Assembly (NCBI RefSeq): GCF_004570875.1
Contig: NZ_SPQK01000003.1
Coordinates: forward strand, 248,001-312,000
Direction: 5' to 3'
From: Blastococcus sp. CT_GayMR16
GTDB taxonomy: Bacteria; Actinomycetota; Actinomycetes; Mycobacteriales; Geodermatophilaceae
DNA: 64,000 bases
The notes beneath the pieces are model-generated. The model did no database searches. It was not told the DNA's origin and saw nothing but the letters and a program-made list of their open reading frames with translations. The position numbers and the translations under genes were made by a program. Of this stretch, positions 55,072 to 62,968 are shown one piece after another. Each line of letters starts with the position of its first letter. Position 1 is the stretch's first letter.

Positions 55072-55721
55072 GCGGCGAACGACCGTTGCGCGTGCTCATC
55101 GCCGACGACCACCCGTTGTTCCGGGACGGAATGCGGGGCCTGCTGTCCACGCAGCCCGACATCGACGTGGTCGGCGAGGCGACCACCGGCGAGCAGGCCG
55201 TCGCACTCGCCGGTGAACTGGACCCCGACCTGGTGCTGATGGACATCCAGATGCCCGGCCTCGGCGGGGTGGAAGCGACCCGGCGGGTGCTCGCGGAGCG
55301 GCCGGACGTCCGGGTCCTCGTCGTCACCATGTTCGACGACGACGCCACGGTGTTCACCGCCATCCGGGCCGGAGCCCGGGGCTACGTGCTCAAGGACGAT
55401 GACAAGGACGACGTGCTGGGGGCGATCCGCACCGTCGGCCGCGGCGGCGCCGCCTTCGGCCCGGGGGTCGCCGCCCGGCTCGTGGACTTCTTCTCCACCG
55501 CGCGGCAGGCGGTACCCAAGGAGTCCTTTCCCGGCCTCACCGACCGCGAACGCGAACTGCTGCACCTGATCGCCGGGGGTGCGAGCAACGCCGACATCGC
55601 CCGGCTGCTGTCGCTGACCCCGAAGACGATCGCCAACTACGTCTCGAACGTTCTCGCCAAGCTGCACGTCGCGGACCGAGCGGCGGCCGCTTCCCGGGCC
55701 CGCGAGGCCGGTTTGGGCTGA
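55068..55721 (+). CDS. NarL-type response regulator
   Basis: 217 aa. Receiver with acidic pair DD at 13-14 and phospho-accepting Asp59 in LVLMDIQMPG; Lys in GYVLKDDDK. C-terminal LuxR HTH (LTDRERELLHLIAGGASNAD, LTPKTIANYVSNVLAKL). Cognate partner of the histidine kinase upstream. Confidence 0.94.
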   Translation: MSGERPLRVLIADDHPLFRDGMRGLLSTQPDIDVVGEATTGEQAVALAGELDPDLVLMDIQMPGLGGVEATRRVLAERPDVRVLVVTMFDDDATVFTAIRAGARGYVLKDDDKDDVLGAIRTVGRGGAAFGPGVAARLVDFFSTARQAVPKESFPGLTDRERELLHLIAGGASNADIARLLSLTPKTIANYVSNVLAKLHVADRAAAASRAREAGLG

Positions 55722-55911
55722 GTGAGGGCGCCGTCCACCGGGTCGTTCGTGAACCGGAGTTCCCCGGCGTCGGAACCGAAACCCCCCATATTCTGGGAGC
55801 AATCTCCGCCCAGACACGCATCCGGAGCCCCGCAATCCCTACCGGGTGGCATACCTTGCGCCGGGCTGCACGAGCCGGCGGCGAGCGTCGTCACAGAGCG
55901 GAAGGCACCTC

Positions 55912-56562
55912 ATGACCGACCCCATCCTCGACCGCTACATCGATCGGCCCGAGGAGAGCGCCTCGGCCGACGTGACGGTGATCTCGCGCGGGCTCACCAT
56001 CACGGCACACGTCGAGGTGTCGGATACCTACCTCGTCGTGGTCCGGCCGACCGGGGGCGCGCCCGGCTGGGAGAGCGCCGAGATCCGGCCCGGTGACGCC
56101 GTCGAGCTGTACTGGGTCGGCGGTCAGGAAGAGCGGACGCTGGGTGGCACCGTCTCCCAGGTCGAGGACGGGTCCGAGCGGCGCTGGCACCTCACGGTCT
56201 CCGGGCAGGCCGAACGCAGTCAGCGGCGCAAGGCGGTGCGTGCTCAGGTCGCCGTCCCCGTGATCATCCCCTGGGCCGGGGCCCAGATGACCGGCAGGAC
56301 GGTGGACCTCAGCGAGGGCGGGATGCGCGCGCTGATGGACGGGTGGGGACTTCCGCCCGAGTCCGGTACCCCGACGCAGGTCAGCCTCGACCTCGACGAC
56401 GCCCTCCTGCACCTGCACGGCGAGATCGTGTGGACGACGATCCGCGGCGCGCAGTGGCTGCTGGCGATGAAGTTCACCGAGGTGCCGGAGAAGGCAGGCG
56501 ATGCACTCCGCCGACGGGTGTTCCAGGCGCTGCGTGACGAGCGGGCCAAGACCGCCGGCTGA
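55912..56562 (+). CDS. PilZ-domain c-di-GMP binding protein
   Basis: 216 aa from ATG 55912 with GGAAGG upstream. An N-terminal beta domain like the YcgR N-terminus (about 20-95) precedes PilZ: R106-K-A-V-R110 and VDLSEGGM (D132-x-S-x-x-G). Binding of cyclic di-GMP could regulate flagella or polysaccharide synthesis. Its stop lies 2 nt before the original ychF stop at 56565-56567. Confidence 0.87.
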   Translation: MTDPILDRYIDRPEESASADVTVISRGLTITAHVEVSDTYLVVVRPTGGAPGWESAEIRPGDAVELYWVGGQEERTLGGTVSQVEDGSERRWHLTVSGQAERSQRRKAVRAQVAVPVIIPWAGAQMTGRTVDLSEGGMRALMDGWGLPPESGTPTQVSLDLDDALLHLHGEIVWTTIRGAQWLLAMKFTEVPEKAGDALRRRVFQALRDERAKTAG

Positions 56563-56568
56563 CGTCAG

Positions 56569-56583
56569 ACGTTGAAGCGGAAC
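56569..56583. repeat. attL core
   Basis: ACGTTGAAGCGGAAC. At this copy the core forms ACGTT-GAAGCGG-AACGT (56569-56585): 5-bp inverted arms around a 7-nt spacer, as expected for a tyrosine recombinase crossover site. Left flank is host, right flank is element. Confidence 0.8.
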
Positions 56584-56689
56584 GTTCTGAGCGTGCTCGA
56601 CAGCCGTTGGCAGTCTCGGAAACTCGTGGTTGACCAGCGCATTCGTTGTTGGGCGGCGTTGGTCGACAGCGGCCTCGAATGGAAGCCTT

Positions 56690-56708
56690 GTTGACTGGTT
56701 GTTGACTG
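56690..56708 (+). repeat. Left arm-type integrase sites
   Basis: GTTGACTG at 56690-56697 and 56701-56708, starts 11 nt apart. The same octamer pair in the same orientation and spacing is at 61783-61801 near the right end. Confidence 0.7.
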
Positions 56709-56817
56709 ACGTCCACGCGGTCGGGCGCGTCGCCCCCTCCCGTTGCGGCTCGGTCGAACCCTGCGCATCGGACATCGTTGAGTGCGCAGGGGGTTCAGGT
56801 GGGCCGACGAGGGGCGC

Positions 56818-56847
56818 GCGTCTCTGAAGGCGGCCTATGGGACACCC
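56818..56847 (+). repeat. Element repeat, copy A
   Basis: CGTCTCTGAAGGCGGCCTAT then GGGACACC. The 5' arm CGTCTCTGAAG and a degenerate 3' arm match the family of copies B to E. Lies 3' of the first cargo gene. Confidence 0.55.
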
Positions 56848-56929
56848 CGGGCGGGCGACCCCGAACCCGGTCCCTGTCTCGCCGTAGAGCGGAACCTTCG
56901 ACATCCCCTGCAAGGAGTCGACCGCCCGA

Positions 56930-57664
56930 TCAGAAGGCATAGGGTTTCCAGCTGGCACCTTCCCATTGGTGCGCGTCGCGGAATCCCTGGGTGTGCAACA
57001 CGAACGGTCGCCCGTCGTTGTCGACCCTCACAGTCTTGCGTTCGTTGTTGACGAGCAAATCCAGCAACGCGACCCACTCATAGCACTGGATGGGCTCGTC
57101 GCTGGGGGTCACGCTAAGGGAAAAGCGGTAGGACTCGCCGGGACCGAGCGTGAAGGCGAAGCTCTTGGTGACTTCGGCGCTTCCGGCCGCGCGTGGGATG
57201 ACGGTCGAAGCGAACTCGGAAAGTGTGACCGCCAGCTGTTCGTGCACGAGGTCGGCCCCGCCGACGGGACACACGACCGTGGTTCCGGTAGGAGGCGTCG
57301 GAGTGCTCACAACCTCGATCCGCAAGGCGTCCACGATCACGCGCAGGTCCTCCCAAGCGGTGATCGTTACCTGCAGTTCCATCAGGCCTGATGGCTCTCC
57401 GCCGAGTTCCTCGGCCCACTTCCACCAAGCGGTGCACTTGCCTTTGGGTGGCGAGGGAAGATCGTCTGGCGATCGATTGGGGAAGAAATAGGGAAAGGTG
57501 ACCCAATTAGGGTCATTCGCGTAGATAATGTCGGGGTCCTGCTCGATGTGAACGTGGATCGGCTCCCGGCCCAGGACCTTGCGCTTAAGCGCGTGCCGGT
57601 GACGTCCCCAGGCATAGCCAATCAACCCGGTGGCGACGGGTATCAAAGCCAGCACCAACTCCAC
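56930..57664 (-). CDS. Membrane-anchored cargo protein, unknown
   Basis: 244 aa from GTG 57664. One N-terminal membrane helix at about residues 3-19 (LVLALIPVATGLIGYAWG), then a basic turn and a soluble part with PNWVTFPYFFPNR, KGKCTAWWKWAEELGG and ESYRFSLSVTPSDEP. Base use is more A/T-rich than the host. Not recognised. Starts opposite the next gene across repeat B. Confidence 0.7.
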   Translation of the reverse strand: MELVLALIPVATGLIGYAWGRHRHALKRKVLGREPIHVHIEQDPDIIYANDPNWVTFPYFFPNRSPDDLPSPPKGKCTAWWKWAEELGGEPSGLMELQVTITAWEDLRVIVDALRIEVVSTPTPPTGTTVVCPVGGADLVHEQLAVTLSEFASTVIPRAAGSAEVTKSFAFTLGPGESYRFSLSVTPSDEPIQCYEWVALLDLLVNNERKTVRVDNDGRPFVLHTQGFRDAHQWEGASWKPYAF

Positions 57665-57771
57665 GTCAAAGGCCTTTCAGTACGCGATGTCGAGGACCGT
57701 GTCGGGGCCGGTTCGCACAGCCTCTGCGGTCTAGCAGGCTAGTGCCTCGAGTTGGCGGGGTCGCGTGCTGA

Positions 57772-57800
57772 CTGCCCCTGAGTGGGCCGTTTAGAGACGC
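57772..57800 (-). repeat. Element repeat, copy B
   Basis: Read on the minus strand: GCGTCTCTAAACGGCCCACT then CAGGGGCAG. Lies between the divergent starts of two cargo genes, so it is not a terminator for either. Confidence 0.6.
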
Positions 57801-57859
57801 GGGCGCGCCTGACTCGTTTCGAGGGACAACTGTCGGAGGTCCGCCCTAGCCTCGACTGC

Positions 57860-58378
57860 GTGATCACAGGGAACCCGTTCGGTGTCGGAGCCAGCGGCGA
57901 GCGCCGCGCGCGGCGCTCTGGTCGTTGTGCATGCTGCGCTCTGGCCTACGAGTACGAATGGTGGCCGGGTGCCCCCGGCCAGCCGTACTGCGATGCTTGT
58001 ATCGAACACGCTCGGAGCTCCGCCGGCACCGAGGACTCGCGAGCGCTGGCCCGGCTTCGCGATCATGAGCCGCGGATCAGGGCCTACGCCGACCACGCGG
58101 CCAAACGGGCGACCGAGTACGAAGGCCAGGCCAAGAAGGCGAAAGCAGACGGAGCGAGGCAAGCAGCCAGCGCTCTCAGTCAGCGCGATCTCTACCGGCG
58201 GTTGCTTTCCGACGTCTACAACCTCCACAGCGAGGCGAAAGGCCAGTGCAAGGCATGCAAGGCCAGGTATCCCTGCGCCACGGTGAAGGTGCTGGAGGGT
58301 GGCCCTGGAGGAGCAGGCGACGCCATCATCCGAGCCGCATCACGGCGAGACAGCGTCACCGACGCCGGCTGGGACTGA
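57860..58378 (+). CDS. Cys-rich cargo protein, unknown
   Basis: 172 aa from GTG 57860 (VITGNPFGVGASGERRARRS). CACCALAYEYEWW, YCDACIEHARSS and QCKACKARYPC are Cys pairs that likely bind zinc. A charged helical middle (AKRATEYEGQAKKAKADGAR) lies between them. No Shine-Dalgarno is obvious. Not recognised. Confidence 0.65.
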   Translation: MITGNPFGVGASGERRARRSGRCACCALAYEYEWWPGAPGQPYCDACIEHARSSAGTEDSRALARLRDHEPRIRAYADHAAKRATEYEGQAKKAKADGARQAASALSQRDLYRRLLSDVYNLHSEAKGQCKACKARYPCATVKVLEGGPGGAGDAIIRAASRRDSVTDAGWD

Positions 58379-58397
58379 CGCACGGCGAGCCCGTTGG

Positions 58398-58427
58398 CTG
58401 TCTCTAAGCGGCCCATCTAGGGACACC
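58398..58427 (+). repeat. Element repeat, copy C
   Basis: CTGTCTCTAAGCGGCCCATC then TAGGGACACC. Follows one cargo gene and precedes the next. Confidence 0.65.
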
Positions 58428-58511
58428 CGCCGGTGTGCCTGGGAGACGCCCTCAGGGACACTCGTCAGGCGCAGGACACGGGGGCGGTGCTTGAGCGAGG
58501 ACGAGGGACGG

Positions 58512-59054
58512 ATGTTCCGTAGACGGCAGCGACGCGAGCGGGAAGAGCGGGAGGCCGCTCTCCGAGCCTTGGTCAAGGGAACGGTCGACGTGGACGGCAT
58601 CCGGTCGGTGATCGCCGAGGTCCTCGCGACATTGCCTGCTGGCGCGGCAGAGGTCGTTGAGAGTCGTGGACGGGACCAGCAGTACCCCGACGCGCCCGAG
58701 CATGACCTTGACTACTTGCGGCTGCATATCGTCCCCCGCGCCACTGGAGCACTCGACGTCACGATCGACATCTATGACCAGTACCCGGGCGTGGACGTCT
58801 TCGTCGGAATGAGCCCGCCCATGGAACTGACGGCCCCGATCAACATCAACCAGGACCCGCCGCGGCCGTTTCTGGACGTGATTCGGGAGGTTCTCCCAGA
58901 GGTCGTCGCCGGTCAGGTTGACATCGGAACGTTCCCCGGCGGCGACTTCCACCTCGTGGGGTACTGGAGTGACGGTAGCCGCGAGACGAACTTTGGCTTC
59001 TCGAAGAGCTACGCCAAGGACGTCACCTGGTCGGCTGCATCACCGTGGACCTGA
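58512..59054 (+). CDS. Cargo protein, unknown
   Basis: 180 aa from ATG 58512; GAGGGA lies 3 nt upstream. A basic/acidic N-terminus (MFRRRQRREREEREAALRAL), then RLHIVPRATGALDVTIDIYD, VDVFVGMSPPMELTAPININ and GGDFHLVGYWSDGSRETNFG. Not recognised; no membrane helix. Confidence 0.68.
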   Translation: MFRRRQRREREEREAALRALVKGTVDVDGIRSVIAEVLATLPAGAAEVVESRGRDQQYPDAPEHDLDYLRLHIVPRATGALDVTIDIYDQYPGVDVFVGMSPPMELTAPININQDPPRPFLDVIREVLPEVVAGQVDIGTFPGGDFHLVGYWSDGSRETNFGFSKSYAKDVTWSAASPWT

Positions 59055-59067
59055 CCGGCACCTACGG

Positions 59068-59095
59068 CTGTTTCTGAAGCCGCCTTCAGGGACAG
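59068..59095 (+). repeat. Element repeat, copy D
   Basis: CTGTTTCTGAAGCCGCCTTC then AGGGACAG. The clearest copy: TGTTTCTGAAG pairs with CTTCAGGGACA over 11 positions (two G-T pairs) around a short loop. 13 nt after the gene stop. Confidence 0.7.
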
Positions 59096-59127
59096 GGTGG
59101 CCGCGCACAAGATCCGCAGGACAGGAC

Positions 59128-59400
59128 CTAGGCGACACCTTCTGCCTTGTGGAGTTCGGCCACGAGCCGATGCAGCGCCTCGCGGCTGAGGACGTAGGAA
59201 CGGACGACGTCCGCTTCCGGGTCGTCCAGCGGAGCCCCTGGCTTGTCCAGGGCGTCCAGCGTCGCCCCTGCGATCTCCAGGACGTACATCGGCTCGTCGT
59301 CGGGAGACTGCATCTCGGCCGCCCGCACTTCGGTCACGACGAGGATGTCCGACGGCGGGGCTCCTCGGCCGCCCCCAGTGCGCTTGCGCCTGTTGCTCAC
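59128..59400 (-). CDS. Small cargo protein, unknown
   Basis: 90 aa from GTG 59400. Basic, Gly-rich N-terminus (MSNRRKRTGGGRGAPP-type with V at position 1), then EPMYVLEIAGATLDALDKPG and a helical VRSYVLSREALHRLVAELHK. Possibly DNA-binding; not recognised. Flanked by repeats D and E. Confidence 0.65.
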   Translation of the reverse strand: MSNRRKRTGGGRGAPPSDILVVTEVRAAEMQSPDDEPMYVLEIAGATLDALDKPGAPLDDPEADVVRSYVLSREALHRLVAELHKAEGVA

Positions 59401-59506
59401 CCGCGGACCCTAGCCCGCCCCGGTCAGCGGGGGTCTGATGTTGTCCACGCGAGCCACCAGCTGAATTCGGCCCAGAAAGCCGGGCGCGTACACGCGGAGC
59501 GAAGGC

Positions 59507-59533
59507 CGCCCTGAAGCCGCCTTCAGTGACACC
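59507..59533 (+). repeat. Element repeat, copy E
   Basis: CGCCCTGAAGCCGCCTTCAG then TGACACC. Contains the perfect inverted pair CTGAAG/CTTCAG as in copy D. Between divergent genes. Confidence 0.65.
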
Positions 59534-59710
59534 GTGCCCGCCACGCCGCACTCGCCACCACCCCGGATTCGCGGTGTCTCATCGCGTGCGAACTAGCCGC
59601 CTCCCGACACTGCAGAACTGCAAGATCACGAGGCCACACACCTCTTGCATCTCGGGATCGGGCAATTCGTGGTGGCGAGTAACTGGAGGCTTGTCAGCAC
59701 CCTCAGCGAC

Positions 59711-60247
59711 ATGGGCACCAAGGGGACGGCGGACTACCGAAGGCGGCGCAAGGAGGCCGAGCGCCGACGTCGAGTGAAGGCTGACCGGACGGCGTTCGAG
59801 CCCACGCTTTCAACGGCCGCCGATCACGAAAGCCGCTCACCGGAACGACGAGCCGCGGCCACCGACTGCGCTTGGTGCGGCGGGCCGATCACCCGACGCA
59901 GCCGTGGCCCGATCCCGAAGTGGTGTTCGGCCACCTGCCGGCACCGCGCGTGGGAGCAGACCAGGGCCGCAGCGTCGGGCCGGTCCGCCGTGGAGGTAGT
60001 CGAGCGGCGCGTCAAGGTCCCCGTCCCTGTCACACCGGCACGCCGCGACTGGCCAGGCCTGCTCGAGGAGCTCGCTCGCCAGATCGAGGACGGCCGCGTC
60101 TACAACCGCGACCTACTGGACCTGTCCGATGCGCTCAACACCGTCCTCGAGTCATACCGCCGCCACCCCTATGTGCGCAGTGGATCGGTCGACCACCAGC
60201 GCCAGGCGCAGGCGCGGCGACGAGCCCGTCGCGGCCTGATCGGCTGA
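59711..60247 (+). CDS. Zinc-motif cargo protein
   Basis: 178 aa from ATG 59711 (MGTKGTADYRRRRKEAERRR). CAWCGGPI, then PKWCSATCRHRAWEQ: a Cys4 zinc-knuckle seen in many actinobacterial phage and integrative-element proteins of unknown role. Second half is helical with LLEELARQIEDGRVYNRDLL. Lies upstream of the excisionase and integrase and may serve element control. Confidence 0.72.
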   Translation: MGTKGTADYRRRRKEAERRRRVKADRTAFEPTLSTAADHESRSPERRAAATDCAWCGGPITRRSRGPIPKWCSATCRHRAWEQTRAAASGRSAVEVVERRVKVPVPVTPARRDWPGLLEELARQIEDGRVYNRDLLDLSDALNTVLESYRRHPYVRSGSVDHQRQAQARRRARRGLIG

Positions 60248-60389
60248 GCTACGACCGCGCTCGTGGGACTGCAGGTCAACTGGAGAAGCGCCCGCACGCT
60301 GGCTGATGCGTGAGGTGGTCGAGCGGTGCTGACAGCAGTTGCGGCCACTCCGCCAGCCACCAGCCGACATCCAGCCCCCGGAGAGCCGC

Positions 60390-60599
60390 GTGACTCACAC
60401 CAACGCCTCGACCAGCACAAGCGACCTCATGACCCTCGCGGAGACCGCCGCCTATCTACGGACACCCGTCGCCACACTCCGGTACTGGAGACACCTCGGC
60501 GAAGGACCGGCCGGCTTCCGCCTCGGACGCCGAGTCGTGTACCGCCGCGAAGACGTAGATCGGTGGATCGGTGAACGCCAACGGTCTGACGCGTCCTGA
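60390..60599 (+). CDS. xis: Excisionase-type HTH protein
   Basis: 69 aa from GTG 60390 with GGAG 6-7 nt upstream. MTLAETAAYLRTPVATLRYW, then FRLGRRVVYRREDVDRWIGE: the MerR-like winged helix of helix-turn-helix-17/excisionase proteins. Next to the integrase and on the same strand; probably directs excision. Confidence 0.87.
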   Translation: MTHTNASTSTSDLMTLAETAAYLRTPVATLRYWRHLGEGPAGFRLGRRVVYRREDVDRWIGERQRSDAS

Positions 60600-60668
60600 G
60601 GCGTCGGGCCCTCGGTCTACGTTGGCCAGGCATCTGCACGTCACAGCGCGATTGACCTGGAGGTCACC

Positions 60669-61787
60669 GTGGCGAGCATTCAGGACCGGTGGCGCCGCAA
60701 GGACCCGATCACGGGCCGACTGGTGCCAACAGCCCAGGACGGGCAAGGCTTGCGCTACCGACCTCAGTTCCGCGATCCGTCGGGACGTCAGGTGGCGAAG
60801 TCCTTTGCCCTGAAGCGGGACGCCCAGCGCTGGCTCGACGACCAGACGGCGCACGTCGCGCGGGGCACCTACGTCGACCCGGGCGCAGGACGCGTCACCT
60901 TCCGCGAGTTCTACGTCGACTGGTCCAGCCGGCAGGTGTGGGCGCCCGGGACGGTTCTGGCGATGAAGCTGGCCGCCGGTTCGGTGCCGTTCGCGGACGC
61001 TCCGCTGCGGTCACTGCGCCGCTCGCACATCGAGGGCTGGATCAAGGGCATGGTCAACCGCGGACTCGCCCCTGGCACTGTCCACACCCGGACCAACAAC
61101 GTGCGCGCCGTCCTCCGCGGCGCCGGCGCGGACCGGCTCATCTCCAGCGACCCGAGCATCGGGGTCGCACTCCCCCGGCGCCGGCGCGCGCAAGCGGCGA
61201 TGACGCTGCCAACTGCAGCGCAGGTCGGAGCCGTTCTGACGGCGGCCGACGAACGCTTCCGACCGTTCGTCGCGCTGTGTGCGTTCGCCGGGCTCCGGCT
61301 CGGCGAGGCCGCCGGCCTTCGGGTCGAGGACATCGACTTCCTCCGTCGCACTCTCACCGTCACCCGGCAGGTCCAGCGGGCCGGAGGAGGTCAGGTCGAG
61401 ATCCGAGCCCCCAAGTACGGCAGCGAGCGGGTCGTCTTCCTGGCGCCGGGGCTCGTCAGCATGCTTGCCGCGCACATCGCTGCTTACCGACTGGAGAATG
61501 GCTGGATCTTCACCGGAGAAGGCGACCAGCCACCGCACCAGAACACCGTCGGCCACCGCTGGCGCACCGCCACGGCGGCTGCCGGGGTCCCCGGTCTGCG
61601 GATGCACGACCTCCGGCACTTCTACGCCTCGGGCCTGATCGCCTCCGGATGCGACGTCGTCACCGTGCAGCGCGCCCTCGGGCACGCCTCGGCCACCACG
61701 ACGCTCTCGACCTACTCACACCTGTGGCCGACCGCCGAGGACCGCACGCGGGCGGCCGCGCAGGCCTTACTCGCGGAATCCTGTTGA
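60669..61787 (+). CDS. int: Tyrosine-type site-specific integrase
   Basis: 372 aa from GTG 60669, preceded by GGAGG. N-terminal arm-binding AP2-like domain (QFRDPSGRQVAKSFALKRDA), core-binding helices, and a catalytic domain with Arg210 (AGLRLGEAAGL), His313 and Arg316 (HDLRHFYAS), His339 (LGHAS) and nucleophile Tyr349 (STYSHLW). Its end is 60 nt from attR core. Complete, so probably active. Confidence 0.95.
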   Translation: MASIQDRWRRKDPITGRLVPTAQDGQGLRYRPQFRDPSGRQVAKSFALKRDAQRWLDDQTAHVARGTYVDPGAGRVTFREFYVDWSSRQVWAPGTVLAMKLAAGSVPFADAPLRSLRRSHIEGWIKGMVNRGLAPGTVHTRTNNVRAVLRGAGADRLISSDPSIGVALPRRRRAQAAMTLPTAAQVGAVLTAADERFRPFVALCAFAGLRLGEAAGLRVEDIDFLRRTLTVTRQVQRAGGGQVEIRAPKYGSERVVFLAPGLVSMLAAHIAAYRLENGWIFTGEGDQPPHQNTVGHRWRTATAAAGVPGLRMHDLRHFYASGLIASGCDVVTVQRALGHASATTTLSTYSHLWPTAEDRTRAAAQALLAESC

Positions 61788-61801
61788 CTGGGCGTTGACT
61801 G
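61783..61801 (+). repeat. Right arm-type integrase sites
   Basis: GTTGACTG at 61783-61790 and 61794-61801, the same orientation and 11-nt spacing as at the left end. The first overlaps the integrase stop. Confidence 0.7.
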
Positions 61802-61842
61802 GAGACATTCTGCAGGCCATTGACCTGCGCAAATAGGCCGAT

Positions 61843-62916
61843 TTACACGTTGAAGCGGAACTCCACGACGTCGCCGTCCTGCATTACGTACTCCTTGCCC
61901 TCGATGCGCACCCAGCCCTTGGTCTTCGCCTGGGCCATGGAGCCGGCCTCGATGAGCTGGTCGTAGGAGACGATCTCGGCCTTGATGAAGCCGCGCTGGA
62001 AGTCGGTGTGGATGACGCCGGCCGCCTGGGGTGCGGTGGCGCCGACCGGGATGGTCCAGGCGCGCGCCTCCTTGGGCCCCGCGGTCAGGTAGGTCTGCAG
62101 CCCGAGGGTGGCGAAGCCGACGCGGGCCAGCTGGTCGAGACCCGGCTCGTCCTGACCGATGCCGGCCAGCAGCTCGGCGGCCTCCTCGTCGGGCAGCTCG
62201 GCGAGTTCCGACTCGATCTTGGCGTCCATCAGGATCGCCTCGGCCGGGGCGACCAGGCCGCGCAGCTCGGCGATGAGCGCCTCGTTGCCGAGCTCCTCCT
62301 CGTCGACGTTGAAGACGTAGAGGAACGGCTTGGTCGTCATCAGGCCGAGCTCGCGCAGCGGCTCGGCGTCGATTCCGGCGGAGAACAGCGTCTTCCCGTC
62401 GTTCAGGATCTTCTGCGCCTCGACCGCGGCCGCGTGCAGCGACGCGCGTTCCTTGTCCTTGCGCATCTCCTTCTCCAGCCGCGGGACCGCCTTCTCCAGC
62501 GTCTGCAGGTCGGCTAGGAGCAGCTCGGTGTTGATGGTCTCGATGTCGTCGGCCGGGCTGACCTTGCCGTCGACGTGCACCACGTCGGGATCGGTGAAGA
62601 CCCGGATCACCTGGCAGATCGCGTCGCTCTCGCGGATGTTCGCGAGGAACTTGTTGCCGAGGCCGGCCCCTTCCGAGGCGCCGCGGACGATGCCGGCGAT
62701 GTCCACGAACGACACCGTCGCCGGGATGATCTTCTGCGATCCGAACACCTCGGCGAGCTTCGCCAACCGCGGGTCGGGCACGCCCACCACACCGACGTTC
62801 GGCTCGATGGTGGCGAACGGGTAGTTCGCCGCGAGGACGTCGTTCTTGGTCAGGGCGTTGAAGAGAGTCGACTTGCCGACGTTGGGCAGGCCGACGATCC
62901 CGATGGTGAGGCTCAC
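61843..62916 (-). CDS. ychF: Ribosome-associated ATPase/GTPase YchF
   Basis: 357 aa from GTG 62916. Obg-family P-loop GIVGLPNVGKSTLFNAL, switch NYPFATIEPNVG, then a coiled-coil insert and the TGS domain. Hydrolyses ATP rather than GTP in the family. Its last codons (FRFNV-stop) are the integration site of the element at 56569-61861. Confidence 0.95.
   Translation of the reverse strand: MSLTIGIVGLPNVGKSTLFNALTKNDVLAANYPFATIEPNVGVVGVPDPRLAKLAEVFGSQKIIPATVSFVDIAGIVRGASEGAGLGNKFLANIRESDAICQVIRVFTDPDVVHVDGKVSPADDIETINTELLLADLQTLEKAVPRLEKEMRKDKERASLHAAAVEAQKILNDGKTLFSAGIDAEPLRELGLMTTKPFLYVFNVDEEELGNEALIAELRGLVAPAEAILMDAKIESELAELPDEEAAELLAGIGQDEPGLDQLARVGFATLGLQTYLTAGPKEARAWTIPVGATAPQAAGVIHTDFQRGFIKAEIVSYDQLIEAGSMAQAKTKGWVRIEGKEYVMQDGDVVEFRFNV
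61847..61861. repeat. attR core
   Basis: ACGTTGAAGCGGAAC inside the ychF 3' end. Here the right inverted arm is AACTC, the host sequence, so the attP arms are the left of this copy and the right of attL. Confidence 0.8.
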
Positions 62917-62968
62917 GGGAGTTCAGGTTACGTGGCGCCGGCAGGCTGCCCGACGATCCGGCCACTCC

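Larger units (their letters stand above)
56584..56929. other. Left end of element, noncoding
   Basis: 346 nt with no convincing gene. It holds the arm-type repeats at 56690-56708 and repeat copy A at 56818-56847, and gives way to the 3' end of the first cargo gene. Confidence 0.5.
56569..61861. mobile_element. Integrative element in ychF 3' end
   Basis: About 5.3 kb bounded by direct 15-bp repeats ACGTTGAAGCGGAAC. It carries integrase, excisionase and five unknown genes, and is visibly more A/T-rich than the flanks. It lies in the ychF 3' end, and both ends encode FRFNV-stop in the ychF frame: TGA at the left (56565-56567), TAA at the right (61843-61845). So insertion left ychF intact. Before insertion, pilZ and ychF would have been convergent and 2 nt apart. 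No replication or transfer genes are seen, so it may be mobilised by others. Confidence 0.85.

Noticed and set aside
56565-56930. Small open frame (about 65 codons) at the left end of the element
   Set aside because: No ribosome site, overlaps arm repeats, and codon pattern is random.
56569-61861. Element as a true integron cassette array
   Set aside because: Repeats B and E lie between divergent genes, lack GTTRRRY core sites, and the integrase is not an IntI type.
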